This document shows, one piece after another, positions 14,935 to 22,545 of a stretch of DNA of 24,008 bases. The position numbers and the translations under genes are program-made. Under the pieces are notes generated by a model that did no database searches, had not been told where the DNA came from, and was given only the letters and a program-made list of their open reading frames with translations. The DNA lies in the NCBI GenBank assembly GCA_964412845.1, contig CAYPQM010000108.1, forward strand, positions 1 through 24,008, read 5' to 3'. The number at the start of each line of letters is the position of its first letter. Within the stretch, counting starts at the first letter, position 1. The stretch comes from JAWWPY01 sp964412845 (lineage in GTDB: Bacteria > Actinomycetota > Actinomycetes > Streptosporangiales > Streptosporangiaceae).

Positions 14935-15129
14935 TCAGGTAAGCGCCGGTTCGCGCTCCCGTTCCGCGACGAGCAATTCGTGGCCTACCTCAGCGGCCAG
15001 CGCGTCGTTCTCGTCCTGGAGCCGCACCAGCGCGGCTTCCAGGTCACGCACTCGCTGCTGCAGGCGGCGCATCTCAGAGACCACGCGGGGATCAAACCCG
15101 CCGACGTGGCCGAGCAGAGCCTTCGCCAT
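14935..15129 (-). CDS. small conserved actinobacterial coiled-coil protein (64 aa)
   Basis: Starts MAKALLGHVGGFDPRVVSEM and continues through RRLQQRVRDLEAALVRLQDE as a heptad-type coiled coil, with hydrophobic residues at alternating 3/4 spacing; it ends in a charged AEREREPALT tail. The ATG at 15129 is chosen because GGAGGA lies 9 nt upstream; the longer frame to 15186 lacks this. Very similar small proteins occur at the same place between mutM and smc in other actinobacteria, as I recall, with no established function. It is flanked by mutM (128-bp gap, possibly its own promoter) and the hairpin terminator. Short length and coiled coil suggest an adaptor or multimeric role; that is inference. 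Confidence 0.82.
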   Translation of the reverse strand: MAKALLGHVGGFDPRVVSEMRRLQQRVRDLEAALVRLQDENDALAAEVGHELLVAEREREPALT

Positions 15130-15257
15130 TGTAGTGGGTCCTCCACAATGAGTGACCAGATTGGGCGCACACGCGGAGACTCGCATGAGTGCGCGCAGGT
15201 TACGTCTCTAAGGGTCCCACCCCGCGGGTATCCGGTCAAGTTGAGCGATCGCGCAGG

Positions 15258-16115
15258 TCACGACCGCCCGCTGCGGGACCGTGGACGGGGCTGGCAGCGC
15301 GGGCAACTGTAGGCGGACCGATTCATGAACGGATCCCGCCGAACAGGAGTACCACACCTGTCGCACGGCTGCCCGGCACGCCCGTATACAGCGAGTGACC
15401 GGCCGAAGTAGCCGCTCTCGCCATTGACGTTCACATACATGCTGTCGAACGAGGTGCCCCCGGCATCCAGCGCCTCGCCCAGAACCTCGTGCACGGCCGC
15501 CAGGACCCTGACCGTTTCCGGCCGGGTCAGCGTGTCCGTGCTGCGGGCCCAGTGCAGCCGGGCGCGCCACAGCGCCTCGTCGGCGTAAATGTTCCCGATC
15601 CCGCTCACCAGGGATTGATCGAGCAGAGCGCGCTTGATGCCGGTACGGCGGACCCGGAGCCGGCCGATGAACGTCTCGGCGTCGAAGGCTTCCTCCAGCG
15701 GATCGGGCGCGATGTGCGCGATCAGCGGGGGCAGCACCGCCCCGCCGGCGGCCAGGACCAGATGGCCGAACGTCCGCTGGTCGCTGAAACGCAGGTCCGG
15801 CCCGGAATCAGTAAAGGTGAACCTGGCCCGGACATGCGGCGACAGCGGCGCCGCCGGATCACAGATCAGGAACTGCCCGCTCATCCCGAGGTGCGCCAGC
15901 AGGGCGTCCGGCCCGACTGGGAGCCACAGGTACTTTCCTCGCCTGCGGGCGGCCGCGACGGTTCGCCCGCGGATCGCCGCGGCGAAGTCATCCGGGCCCG
16001 CCAGGTGCCGCCGGACCGCGCGCGGGTGCAGCACCTGCACATCGCTGATGGTGCGGCCGACCACATGGCGTTCCAGGCCCTTACGGACGGTCTCGACCTC
16101 GGGCAGTTCCGGCAC
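15258..16115 (-). CDS. mutM: formamidopyrimidine-DNA glycosylase (Fpg)
   Basis: Base-excision repair enzyme removing 8-oxoguanine and ring-opened purines, with AP-lyase activity. After the initiator the product begins PELPEVETVRKGLE, giving the catalytic N-terminal Pro and Glu. The conserved lysine is in RRRGKYLWL (Lys61). The helix-two-turn-helix region contains LDQSLVSGIGNIYADEALW (165-183), followed by the DNA-binding MYVNVNGESGYFGRSLAVYG stretch (226-245). The zinc finger has Cys251, Cys254, Cys271 and Cys274. Length 285 is normal. The GTG at 16115 lies 15 bp after the rnc stop, so the genes are co-transcribed, the classical actinobacterial rnc-mutM pair. A short Arg/Ser tail follows the finger. 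Confidence 0.97.
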   Translation of the reverse strand: MPELPEVETVRKGLERHVVGRTISDVQVLHPRAVRRHLAGPDDFAAAIRGRTVAAARRRGKYLWLPVGPDALLAHLGMSGQFLICDPAAPLSPHVRARFTFTDSGPDLRFSDQRTFGHLVLAAGGAVLPPLIAHIAPDPLEEAFDAETFIGRLRVRRTGIKRALLDQSLVSGIGNIYADEALWRARLHWARSTDTLTRPETVRVLAAVHEVLGEALDAGGTSFDSMYVNVNGESGYFGRSLAVYGRAGQPCDRCGTPVRRDPFMNRSAYSCPRCQPRPRSRSGRS

Positions 16116-16130
16116 GGGTGCTGGTCCCGG

Positions 16131-16919
16131 TCAGTCCCCGGCGTCCGGGGCCGCTGCGCCAGCAGCGTCCCCGGAGGGCGCCTTCGCTGACGCCTGATCC
16201 CCGGCCGGCGCCCGATCCCCGGCCGCGTGCCCGTTGCTGATCGCGGTCCAGGCCGCCTCCGCCGCCTGCTGCTCGGCCTCTTTCTTCGAGTGCCCTTGCC
16301 CCGCGCCGTAGCTGCGCCCGCCGACCCAGACTGAGGCGCGGAAGAACTTCTGGTGGTCAGGCCCGCTCTCCTCGACGTGGTACTCAGGCACGCCGAGGAA
16401 CCCGGAGGCGGTGAGTTCCTGCAGCGACGTTTTCCAGTCCAGGCCGGCGCCGAGCCTCGCGGAGCGGGCAATCACCGGGTCGAACAGCCGGTGCACGAGG
16501 CTGCCTGCCTCATCGAGGCCCCGCTCGTAGTAGACCGCGCCGATCACGGCCTCCAGCGTGTCAGCCAGGATCGAGGACTTGTCCCGCCCCCCGGTGCCCT
16601 CCTCGCCCCGGCCCAGGCGCACATAGGAACCCAGCTTGAGCTCGCGGGCGACACCGGCCAGCGCGCGCATGTTGACCACCGCCGCCCGCAGCTTGGCCAG
16701 CTGGCCTTCCGGCAGGTCGGGGTACTTACGGAACAGCGTGTCCGTGACGACGAGGCCGAGCACCGAATCACCCAGGAACTCCAGCCGCTCGTTGGTGGGC
16801 AGCCCGCCGTTCTCGTAGGCGAAGGACCGGTGCGTCAGGGCACGTTCCAGCAACGCCGGGCTGAGCCCGGCGTTGAGGGCACGCAACAGCTCCGGACGCT
16901 CCGGCTCGGTCGCGTCCAT
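16131..16919 (-). CDS. rnc: ribonuclease III
   Basis: Double-strand-specific endoribonuclease for rRNA and mRNA processing. Numbered from ATG 16919: the signature NERLEFLGDSVLG (43-55) holds catalytic Glu44, Glu47 and Asp51; LADTLEAVIGAVY (118-130) holds Asp120 and Glu123. The dsRNA-binding domain covers about 161-228 (DWKTSLQELTASG; GQGHSKKEAEQQAAEAAW). A 34-residue Ala/Gly/Asp tail (229-262) is extra to the family. The ATG at 16919 has GGCGGAG with an 8-nt spacer; a GTG at 16940 with AAGGGA 5 nt upstream is an equally real alternative, adding seven residues. It follows rpmF closely (17-38 bp) and precedes mutM. Confidence 0.96.
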   Translation of the reverse strand: MDATEPERPELLRALNAGLSPALLERALTHRSFAYENGGLPTNERLEFLGDSVLGLVVTDTLFRKYPDLPEGQLAKLRAAVVNMRALAGVARELKLGSYVRLGRGEEGTGGRDKSSILADTLEAVIGAVYYERGLDEAGSLVHRLFDPVIARSARLGAGLDWKTSLQELTASGFLGVPEYHVEESGPDHQKFFRASVWVGGRSYGAGQGHSKKEAEQQAAEAAWTAISNGHAAGDRAPAGDQASAKAPSGDAAGAAAPDAGD

Positions 16920-16957
16920 GCCGCCCGCTCCGCCTTTCACGCTGGTCCCTTAGCGGA

Positions 16958-17134
16958 TCAGGACGGTGTGATCACCTGACGACGGTTGTACGTTCCGCAC
17001 GTCGGGCAGGCAGTATGGGGCAGCTTGGGATCGCGGCATTGCGGGCACGCCACGAGCGCGGGCGCCGTGGCCTTCCACTGGGACCGCCGCGACCTCGTGT
17101 TGCTCCGCGACATCCGCCGCTTGGGGACAGCCAC
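16958..17134 (-). CDS. rpmF: 50S ribosomal protein bL32
   Basis: A 58-residue zinc-ribbon ribosomal protein read directly from the minus strand: MAVPKRRMSRSNTRSRRSQW at the start, then two Cys pairs, CPQC (30-33) and CPTC (43-46), making it the zinc-binding form, and a TYNRRQVI end. The GTG at 17134 is preceded by AAGGAGA about 8 nt upstream, one of the best ribosome sites in the window. It lies 47 bp downstream of yceD and 17-38 bp upstream of rnc, matching the usual yceD-rpmF pairing. Zinc-containing L32 usually has zinc-free paralogues under Zur control elsewhere in actinobacterial genomes. Confidence 0.97.
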   Translation of the reverse strand: MAVPKRRMSRSNTRSRRSQWKATAPALVACPQCRDPKLPHTACPTCGTYNRRQVITPS

Positions 17135-17148
17135 GTCACTTCTCCTTA

Positions 17149-17190
17149 GTCAATTCATGTCCTGATAGTCAGTTCATCTGGTCAGTTCAT
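17149..17190 (-). repeat. triple 10-bp direct repeat at the yceD-rpmF junction
   Basis: GTCARTTCAT occurs at 17149-17158, 17168-17177 and 17181-17190. On the minus strand each copy reads ATGAAYTGAC, so each carries a Met-Asn-stop mini-frame. The one at 17182-17190 is the actual end of yceD. The other two lie between that stop and the rpmF ribosome site. Confidence 0.6.
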
Positions 17191-17805
17191 GCTCGGGCCG
17201 GAACCGGCCGACAGGTCGGTTCCGGTCTCGTACCGCGCCTCAGGCTGAGGCAGCACTGCCTCCTGCAACCCAGCCCACCGCGGGTCGATGGCCGGGCCGT
17301 GCGAGTGCTCAGGGCCTTCCTTCGCGAGTTGCGCCCCGCACTCAACGCAGAGGCCGGGGCAATCGGGCCGGCACAGCGGCGCCAGCGGGAGCGCGAGGAC
17401 CAGAGCGTCACGGAGGGCCGGCTCAAGATCGAGCAGGTCCCCGTCCAGAGAGTACCCGTCAGCGGCGTCCGGGCCGACGCCCGGCGAATATTCGAAAAGT
17501 TCCTGGAAGGAGACGTCCATCTGCTGCGCCAGCGGTTCCAGGCATCGCGCGCACTCCCCGGTCACCGGCACGTCCGCGGCGGCGGTGACGAGCACTCCCT
17601 CGGTAACCGCCTCCAGCCGGACGGTCAGCTCGAACTCGGCTCCCTCGGGCACGCCCGCGAGGCCCACGCGCAGGTCCGCGGGGGCGGCCACGGTGCGGGT
17701 CTGGGTGTGCTCGGATCCGGCGCCGCGGCCGAGGGCACGCGCGCTGAAGACCAGCGGCCTGCGGGGATCGAGGCGCGGCGAGGAATTCCTGCGTAGCTGT
17801 GGCAT
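17182..17805 (-). CDS. yceD: YceD/DUF177-family protein
   Basis: Member of the DUF177 family linked to ribosomal protein L32 and implicated in 23S rRNA accumulation in bacteria and plastids. The 207-residue product has the hallmark CARCLEPL (85-92) and a second Cys cluster CRPDCPGLCVECG (145-157), together a probable metal-binding set. N-terminal PRRPLVFSARALGRGAGSEH is also family-like. It starts at ATG 17805 with no clear Shine-Dalgarno and ends with Met-Asn-TGA. The upstream promoter (17840-17869) gives a short leader. It sits immediately before rpmF, the conserved arrangement, supporting a role in large-subunit assembly. Confidence 0.93.
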   Translation of the reverse strand: MPQLRRNSSPRLDPRRPLVFSARALGRGAGSEHTQTRTVAAPADLRVGLAGVPEGAEFELTVRLEAVTEGVLVTAAADVPVTGECARCLEPLAQQMDVSFQELFEYSPGVGPDAADGYSLDGDLLDLEPALRDALVLALPLAPLCRPDCPGLCVECGAQLAKEGPEHSHGPAIDPRWAGLQEAVLPQPEARYETGTDLSAGSGPSMN

Positions 17806-17839
17806 GGGTCAATACGTTGTCAGGCGAAGTAGGGGGCAC

Positions 17840-17869
17840 AGCTTACCCGCGGGTCAGCGGGAATCCCAA
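17840..17869 (-). promoter_or_regulatory. predicted yceD-rpmF-rnc-mutM promoter
   Basis: TTGGGA (17864-17869) and TAAGCT (17840-17845) with an 18-nt spacer on the minus strand, in the 76-bp gap after coaD. Transcription would start near 17833, giving roughly a 28-nt leader to yceD. Confidence 0.5.
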
Positions 17870-17881
17870 CTCGCGCGGCGT

Positions 17882-18361
17882 TCAGCAGGCCGCCAGGCGC
17901 TCCTGGAGTTGCTCGACGACCGGCGACGGCACCAGGGACGAGACGTCTCCCCCGTACCTGGCGATCTCCTTGACCAGGCTGGACCGCAGGAACGAGTAGA
18001 GCGGGTTGGCCGTCATGAACAGCGTCTCGATCTCCGCGAGACGGTAGTTCATCTGCGCCATCTCCATCTCGTACTCGAAGTCGCTGACCGCGCGCAGGCC
18101 CTTCACGATGGCCGAGATTTCGTGCGTCTTGCAGAACTCCACCAGCAGGCCGCGGAATTTGTCCACCCGGACGTTGGGCTGGCCGCGGGTCACCTCGCGC
18201 AGCATCGCGAGGCGTTCGTCGACGGTGAACAGTCCCTCTTTGGCCATATTTGCGCCAACGACCACGTAGACCTCGTCATGGAGCCGGGCGGCCCGGACAA
18301 TGATGTCGAGGTGCCCATTGGTCACCGGGTCGAACGAGCCTGGGTAGACGACACGACGCAC
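17882..18361 (-). CDS. coaD: phosphopantetheine adenylyltransferase
   Basis: Catalyses transfer of AMP from ATP to 4'-phosphopantetheine, the penultimate step of coenzyme A synthesis. With the GTG at 18361 the protein has 159 residues, the usual length, and begins MRRVVYPGSFDPVTNGHLDI with the nucleotidyltransferase TNGH motif (14-17). Further family motifs are IVKGLRAVSDFEYEMEMAQMN and the ATP-binding SFLRSSLVKEIARYGGDVSS near the C-terminus. GGAAGGG lies 9 nt before this start. An upstream GTG at 18394, one base after the rsmD stop, would allow translational coupling and add 11 residues. Usual neighbour of rsmD. Confidence 0.96.
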   Translation of the reverse strand: MRRVVYPGSFDPVTNGHLDIIVRAARLHDEVYVVVGANMAKEGLFTVDERLAMLREVTRGQPNVRVDKFRGLLVEFCKTHEISAIVKGLRAVSDFEYEMEMAQMNYRLAEIETLFMTANPLYSFLRSSLVKEIARYGGDVSSLVPSPVVEQLQERLAAC

Positions 18362-18395
18362 CGGGACACGCCCTTCCGTCACAACACTCGCCACC

Positions 18396-18986
18396 TCACA
18401 GCGCCTCTGCCGCGTGGTTACCTGCGGCGAGACCGTACCAGAAGGTTGCCTCGCCGTATCGACGGGACCGGTCCGGTTCGTATCCAGGCGGCCAGCGCAC
18501 CGGCGCAGACCGGGTCGCCCGCTCCACCGCGACGACCGCCCCGGCGGCGAGCCAGGACCCGTCCCGCAGCGCGGTCAGCACCGCCGTCACGTCGTCGTCA
18601 CTGAGCGCGTACGGGGGGTCAGCGACCACCAGGTCATAGCCCGGGCCGCCGCCGGGGCCGCGGCCGAGCACCCGTTCCACCCGGCCGATGACGAGCTCAC
18701 CGCCGGGCAGGCCGACGGCCGCCAGGTTGCCCCGGATCACCTGCGCCGCCCGGGCCTCCGCCTCGACGAACAAGACCCGGGCCGCGCCGCGGGAGAGCGC
18801 TTCGAGGCCCACCGCCCCTGACCCGGCGTACAGGTCCAGGACCCGCGCCCCGTCGACCGGGCCGCGGATGGCGGTCAGCGTGCTGAACAGGCCTTCCCTG
18901 GCCCGGTCACTGGTCGGCCGGGTGAGCCGCCCCGGTGGCACCGCCAGCCGCCGGCCCCGCGCCGATCCGGCGATGACCCGCGTCAC
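18396..18986 (-). CDS. rsmD: 16S rRNA (guanine(966)-N(2))-methyltransferase RsmD
   Basis: SAM-dependent methyltransferase acting on G966 of 16S rRNA in the assembled small subunit. From the GTG at 18986 the product is 196 residues and starts MTRVIAGSARGRRLAVPPG, the family N-terminus, followed by RPTSDRAREGLFSTL. The SAM-binding motif is DLYAGSGAVGLEALSRGA (51-68) and the N6/N2-type catalytic motif DPPY is at 123-126. The frame is open 32 codons further upstream, but that segment overlaps recG and lacks family sequence. GGAGAAGG lies about 9 nt upstream. It starts 4 nt after the recG stop and abuts coaD: a compact operon. Confidence 0.95.
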   Translation of the reverse strand: MTRVIAGSARGRRLAVPPGRLTRPTSDRAREGLFSTLTAIRGPVDGARVLDLYAGSGAVGLEALSRGAARVLFVEAEARAAQVIRGNLAAVGLPGGELVIGRVERVLGRGPGGGPGYDLVVADPPYALSDDDVTAVLTALRDGSWLAAGAVVAVERATRSAPVRWPPGYEPDRSRRYGEATFWYGLAAGNHAAEAL

Positions 18987-18990
18987 CGCC

Positions 18991-21258
18991 TCACGCCTTC
19001 TCCAGGAACTCGGCCTGCTCGTCGTCGAGCATGGCGGCAATCGCGGCGGCCAGGGCCGGGTGGCTGGCCAGTATCGGGTCACCGTCCACCACGGCCGTGG
19101 CCTCCTGCCTGGCCTCGCCGATCAGTTCCTCATCGGCCAGCAGGGTGAGCAGCTTCAGGCTCTTTTTCCGGCCCGCCTGGGACGCGCCGAGCACGTCACC
19201 TTCCCGGCGCTGCGCCAGGTCCAGCCGGGACAACTCGAACCCGTCCAGGGTCGCGGCGACCGCGTCGAGCCGGTCGCGCGCCGCGCTGCCCTCCGGCGCC
19301 TCGGTGACCAGCAGGCACAGCCCCGGCTCGCGGCCCCGGCCGACCCGCCCGCGCAGCTGGTGCAGCTGGGAGACGCCGAACCGCTCCGCGTCCAGGATGA
19401 CCATAACCGTGGCGTTGGGCACGTCCACGCCCACCTCGACGACGGTGGTCGCGATCAGCACGTCGGCCGAGCCGTCGGCGAACGCGCGCATCGCCGCGTC
19501 CTTCTCGTCGGGGTGCATCCGGCCGTGCAGGACCCGCAGCCGGAGCCCGGCCAGCGGCCCCTGCTCCAGCATGGGCGCGATGTCCAGCACGGCGAGCGGC
19601 GAGCGCCGCGGGCTCCCGTCCTCGTCAGCGTCGCTGGCATCCTCGCCGTCGCCCGCACCGGTGCCGGCGCCGTCACGATCGCCGGCACCGGGGGAACGGC
19701 GCGTGTGGCTGGAAGGGTCTGCGGGTTCGTCGCCCGGCGCGGCGGGCTCCTCGCCGATCCGGGGGCACACCACGTACGCCTGGCGGCCCCGGCCGACCTC
19801 CTCCCTGAGCCGTTCCCAGGTGCGCTCCAGGTAGCGGGGCTTATCGAGGGCGGGCACCACATGCGTGGCGATGGCCTCACGGCCCGCCGGAAGCTCGGTG
19901 AGCGTAGAGGTGTCCAGGTCGCCGTAGACCGTCATGGCGACCGTGCGCGGAATCGGGGTGGCCGTCATCACCAGCACGTGCGGCCGGGCATCGCGGGCCT
20001 TCTCCCGCAGCGCATCGCGCTGCTCCACGCCGAACCGGTGCTGCTCGTCGATCACCACCAGCCCGAGGTCGGCGAACTGCACATGCTCCTGGAGCAGGGC
20101 ATGGGTGCCGATGACGATCCCGGCGGCACCAGACGCGGCGGCCAGCAGGGCCGCCCGGCGCGGCTTGGCCCCCTGTGACCCGGTGAGCAGGGTCACCTGG
20201 GTCGCGATCTCGGCGCCGTCGAGCTGCCCGGCGCGGCTGAACGGGCCGAGCAGATCGCTGATCGACCGGTAGTGCTGCTGGGCGAGCACCTCGGTCGGCG
20301 CGAGCAGCGCGGCCTGGCCGCCGGCGTCGATGACTTGCAGCATGGCCCGGATGGCGATGACCGTCTTGCCGGACCCGACCTCACCTTGCAGCAGCCGGTG
20401 CATGGGATGATCGCGGGCCAGTTCCGCGGCGATCGTCGCGCCCGCGTCGCGCTGGCCCGCGGTGAGCGCGAACGGCAGCCGGGCGTCGAACGCCGCCAGC
20501 AGGCCATCATCGCGCAGCTGGCGCTCGGTCGCCGGGAGCGCGGCCGCGTAGAACCGGCGCTGGGCCAGCGCGGCCTGCAGCACGAATGCCTCGTCCCACT
20601 TCAGCCGGTGCCGCGCCCACTTCCAGTCCTGCTCATCGAGCGGCCGGTGGATCGCCCGCAGCGCCGCGTCCAGGCCGCGCAGGCCACGGCGCTGCCGGAC
20701 GTCAGCGGGCAGCGGATCCTCGACGTCAAGGGTGTCGAGCACCGTCCGGATCGCCTTGGCGATCTTCCACGAGGCGAGCTTCGCGGTGGCCGGGTAGACC
20801 GGGATGAGGTCGGCGACGTACTCGGCGGCGAGCTCGGCGCCCGCATCGGTTTCACCGATCAGCTCGTAATCCGGGTGGATGAGCTGACGGCGCCGGCCGT
20901 AGCTGGACACCTGGCCCGCGAACAGGCCGTGCAGCCCGGGGCGCAGAGTGCGTTCCTGCCAGGCCTGCCGGAAGAACGCCAGGGTGAGGGTGCCATGGCC
21001 GTCGGTCACCGTCACCTCGGTCAGCTTGCCGCCGTTGCTCTTCATCCGCCGGGTGGTGACCGCGGCGATCTTGGCCAGCACGGTCACCTGCTCGCCATCG
21101 CGGAGCGAGGCGAGATCGGTCAGCTCGCCGTGCCGCTCGTACCGGCGCGGGTAATGGCGCAGCAAGTCCCCGACGGTGTGCAAGTCAAGGCCGCCGGTGA
21201 GGACTTTCGCCGTCTTCGGGTCGAACACCCGGTCGAGCCGCTCGTCAAGCCTGGCCAT
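18991..21258 (-). CDS. recG: ATP-dependent DNA helicase RecG
   Basis: Monomeric helicase that remodels stalled forks and branched DNA. From ATG 21258 the product is 754 residues. An N-terminal wedge/OB domain (about 50-150) is followed by helicase motifs: Walker A GEVGSGKT (292-299), APTEVLAQQH (320-329), DEQHRFGVEQR (404-414), TATPIPRT (432-439), and late motifs HGRM and QLRGRVGRG. An Asp/Gly/Ser/Pro-rich insert of about 50 residues (504-553) lies between the first late-domain strands and is not part of the usual fold. Start: the frame extends to 21330, but family similarity begins at this Met; TATTCT (21267-21272) 8 nt before the ATG suggests a near-leaderless transcript. Divergent from rpmB. 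Confidence 0.96.
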   Translation of the reverse strand: MARLDERLDRVFDPKTAKVLTGGLDLHTVGDLLRHYPRRYERHGELTDLASLRDGEQVTVLAKIAAVTTRRMKSNGGKLTEVTVTDGHGTLTLAFFRQAWQERTLRPGLHGLFAGQVSSYGRRRQLIHPDYELIGETDAGAELAAEYVADLIPVYPATAKLASWKIAKAIRTVLDTLDVEDPLPADVRQRRGLRGLDAALRAIHRPLDEQDWKWARHRLKWDEAFVLQAALAQRRFYAAALPATERQLRDDGLLAAFDARLPFALTAGQRDAGATIAAELARDHPMHRLLQGEVGSGKTVIAIRAMLQVIDAGGQAALLAPTEVLAQQHYRSISDLLGPFSRAGQLDGAEIATQVTLLTGSQGAKPRRAALLAAASGAAGIVIGTHALLQEHVQFADLGLVVIDEQHRFGVEQRDALREKARDARPHVLVMTATPIPRTVAMTVYGDLDTSTLTELPAGREAIATHVVPALDKPRYLERTWERLREEVGRGRQAYVVCPRIGEEPAAPGDEPADPSSHTRRSPGAGDRDGAGTGAGDGEDASDADEDGSPRRSPLAVLDIAPMLEQGPLAGLRLRVLHGRMHPDEKDAAMRAFADGSADVLIATTVVEVGVDVPNATVMVILDAERFGVSQLHQLRGRVGRGREPGLCLLVTEAPEGSAARDRLDAVAATLDGFELSRLDLAQRREGDVLGASQAGRKKSLKLLTLLADEELIGEARQEATAVVDGDPILASHPALAAAIAAMLDDEQAEFLEKA

Positions 21259-21311
21259 GGCCCCCCAGAATAAGGGTCGTTGGCCAGCAGCGGGGCGCAG
21301 CCAGCGGCCGC

Positions 21312-21328
21312 GCCCGCCTCCGGCGGGC
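21312..21328. repeat. GC-rich inverted repeat in the recG/rpmB divergent region
   Basis: GCCCGC (21312-21317) and GCGGGC (21323-21328) flank a five-base loop, in the 184-bp intergenic region that must contain promoters for both genes. No T-run; role unknown. Confidence 0.45.
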
Positions 21329-21442
21329 ACGGGTTCGCGCGATTGGCTGTTAGTCGGTTATCCTTCGACGACTGCCCGGCCGAGTCCGGGTTGTTCGATG
21401 TTTCTTTGATCAACCATCCTCGATCACACTTGGAGCGATCCC

Positions 21443-21628
21443 GTGGCTTCTGTCTGCGACGTCTGCGGCAAGGGGCCGGGTTTCGGCAACAGGGTCTCCC
21501 ACTCACACCGCCGCACCCCGCGCCGCTGGAATCCCAACATCCAGGTCGTGCGGGCCAAGGTCGGCGGTACCCGCACGCGCCTGCGGGTCTGCACGTCTTG
21601 CATCAAGGCAGGCAAAGTCACCCGCTGA
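21443..21628 (+). CDS. rpmB: 50S ribosomal protein bL28
   Basis: Large-subunit ribosomal protein of 61 residues: MASVCDVCGKGPGFGNRVSH is the standard start, RRTPRRWNPNIQ follows, and it ends in KVTR. Two Cys pairs, CDVC (5-8) and CTSC (50-53), make this the zinc-binding version. The GTG at 21443 has GGAG 8 nt upstream. Divergent from recG (184 bp) and convergent with thiD, whose stop lies 3 bp beyond its own. A very weak promoter candidate, TTCGCG-N19-TATCCT, lies at 21334-21364. rpmB beside recG is a widespread actinobacterial arrangement. Confidence 0.97.
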   Translation: MASVCDVCGKGPGFGNRVSHSHRRTPRRWNPNIQVVRAKVGGTRTRLRVCTSCIKAGKVTR

Positions 21629-21645
21629 CGCTCACCCGCTGACGC
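21618..21645. repeat. 14-bp tandem duplication spanning the rpmB and thiD stop codons
   Basis: TCACCCGCTGACGC is repeated without a gap (21618-21631, 21632-21645). Copy one contains the rpmB TGA stop; copy two begins with the reverse complement of the thiD TGA stop. Removing either copy would leave both reading frames and stops unchanged. Confidence 0.85.
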
Positions 21646-22501
21646 CGGTGCCGCCGGTGGCCTCGCCACCTGCGCCGCTGCTGGTGTGGCGCATCCGCCA
21701 GGCGTGATCCACCGGCCCGATCCCCGCGCCCAGCGGGAAAGCGGCCTGGATCGCGCCGGTCACATACTCTTTCCCGTGCACCACCGCCGTCGGCACATCT
21801 TCGCCGAGCGCGAGGAACGACGCGATGGCCGACGCCAGCGTGCAGCCCGTTCCGTGGGTGTGCTGATCGGGCAGCCGCGGGCCGGTGAAGCGGTGCATCT
21901 GCTCCCCGTCGAACAGCACGTCCACCGGGTGCCCGGGCAGGTGGCCGCCCTTCACCAGGACCCATTGCGGGCCGAGGTCGCGCAGCGCCTCGGCCGCCTT
22001 GATCATCCCCGCCTCGTCGGCTACCCGCACCCCGGTGAGCAGCGCTGCCTCGTCCAGGTTCGGGGTGATCACGGTGGCCAGCGGGAGCAGTCGTTCCCGG
22101 ATGGCGTCCAGCGCACCCGGCGAGAGCAGCGAGTCCCCGTGCGAGGACACCGCCACCGGGTCGACCACCAGCGGCGCGCCCACCCCGGCGCGCGCCGTGG
22201 CCCGGCCGGCGGCGACCGCATCGGCGACCGCCTCGACCGCCGCCGCCGAGGCCAGCATCCCGGTCTTCACCGCGTCCACGCCTATATCAGTCAGGATCGC
22301 GTCGAGCTGGGCGCGGACCGCTTCCGCGGGCAGTTCCCAGTACCCGTGCACGCCGAGTGAATTCTGCGCGGTGACCGCGCAGATCACGCTCATCCCGTAG
22401 ACGCCTAGCGCCATCATGGTCTTCAGGTCGGCTTGGATCCCGGCTCCTCCTGAGGAGTCCGAGCCGGCCACGGTGAGCACACGAGGCGGGGTCGCTGGCA
22501 T
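21632..22501 (-). CDS. thiD: hydroxymethylpyrimidine/phosphomethylpyrimidine kinase
   Basis: Phosphorylates HMP and HMP-phosphate to HMP-diphosphate for thiamine synthesis. From ATG 22501 the product is 289 residues and starts PPRVLTVAGSDSSGGAGIQA (5-24), the ribokinase-like substrate loop. Other motifs are YGMSVICAVTAQNSLGVHG, DAVKTGMLAS, DPVAVSSHGDSLL, TPNLDEAALLTG and the anion-hole HGTGCTLASAIASFLA with catalytic Cys220. The frame is open to 22927, but that upstream part is a Gln/Arg-rich translation antisense in phase to the preceding gene and has no family similarity. A short GAGG lies 4 nt before the ATG. The gene lies in a thiL-(CBM2-like)-thiD run. Confidence 0.95.
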   Translation of the reverse strand: MPATPPRVLTVAGSDSSGGAGIQADLKTMMALGVYGMSVICAVTAQNSLGVHGYWELPAEAVRAQLDAILTDIGVDAVKTGMLASAAAVEAVADAVAAGRATARAGVGAPLVVDPVAVSSHGDSLLSPGALDAIRERLLPLATVITPNLDEAALLTGVRVADEAGMIKAAEALRDLGPQWVLVKGGHLPGHPVDVLFDGEQMHRFTGPRLPDQHTHGTGCTLASAIASFLALGEDVPTAVVHGKEYVTGAIQAAFPLGAGIGPVDHAWRMRHTSSGAGGEATGGTGVSG

Positions 22502-22545
22502 GAGCCTCAGGGTAAGCGCCCGCCGGCCCTCCGCCGTGTCCCGGC

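Noticed and set aside
12598..15312. A 904-codon open frame on the plus strand
   Set aside because: It is antisense to smc, an unmistakable gene, and its translation has no family motifs. Long antisense frames are a normal by-product of extreme third-position GC.
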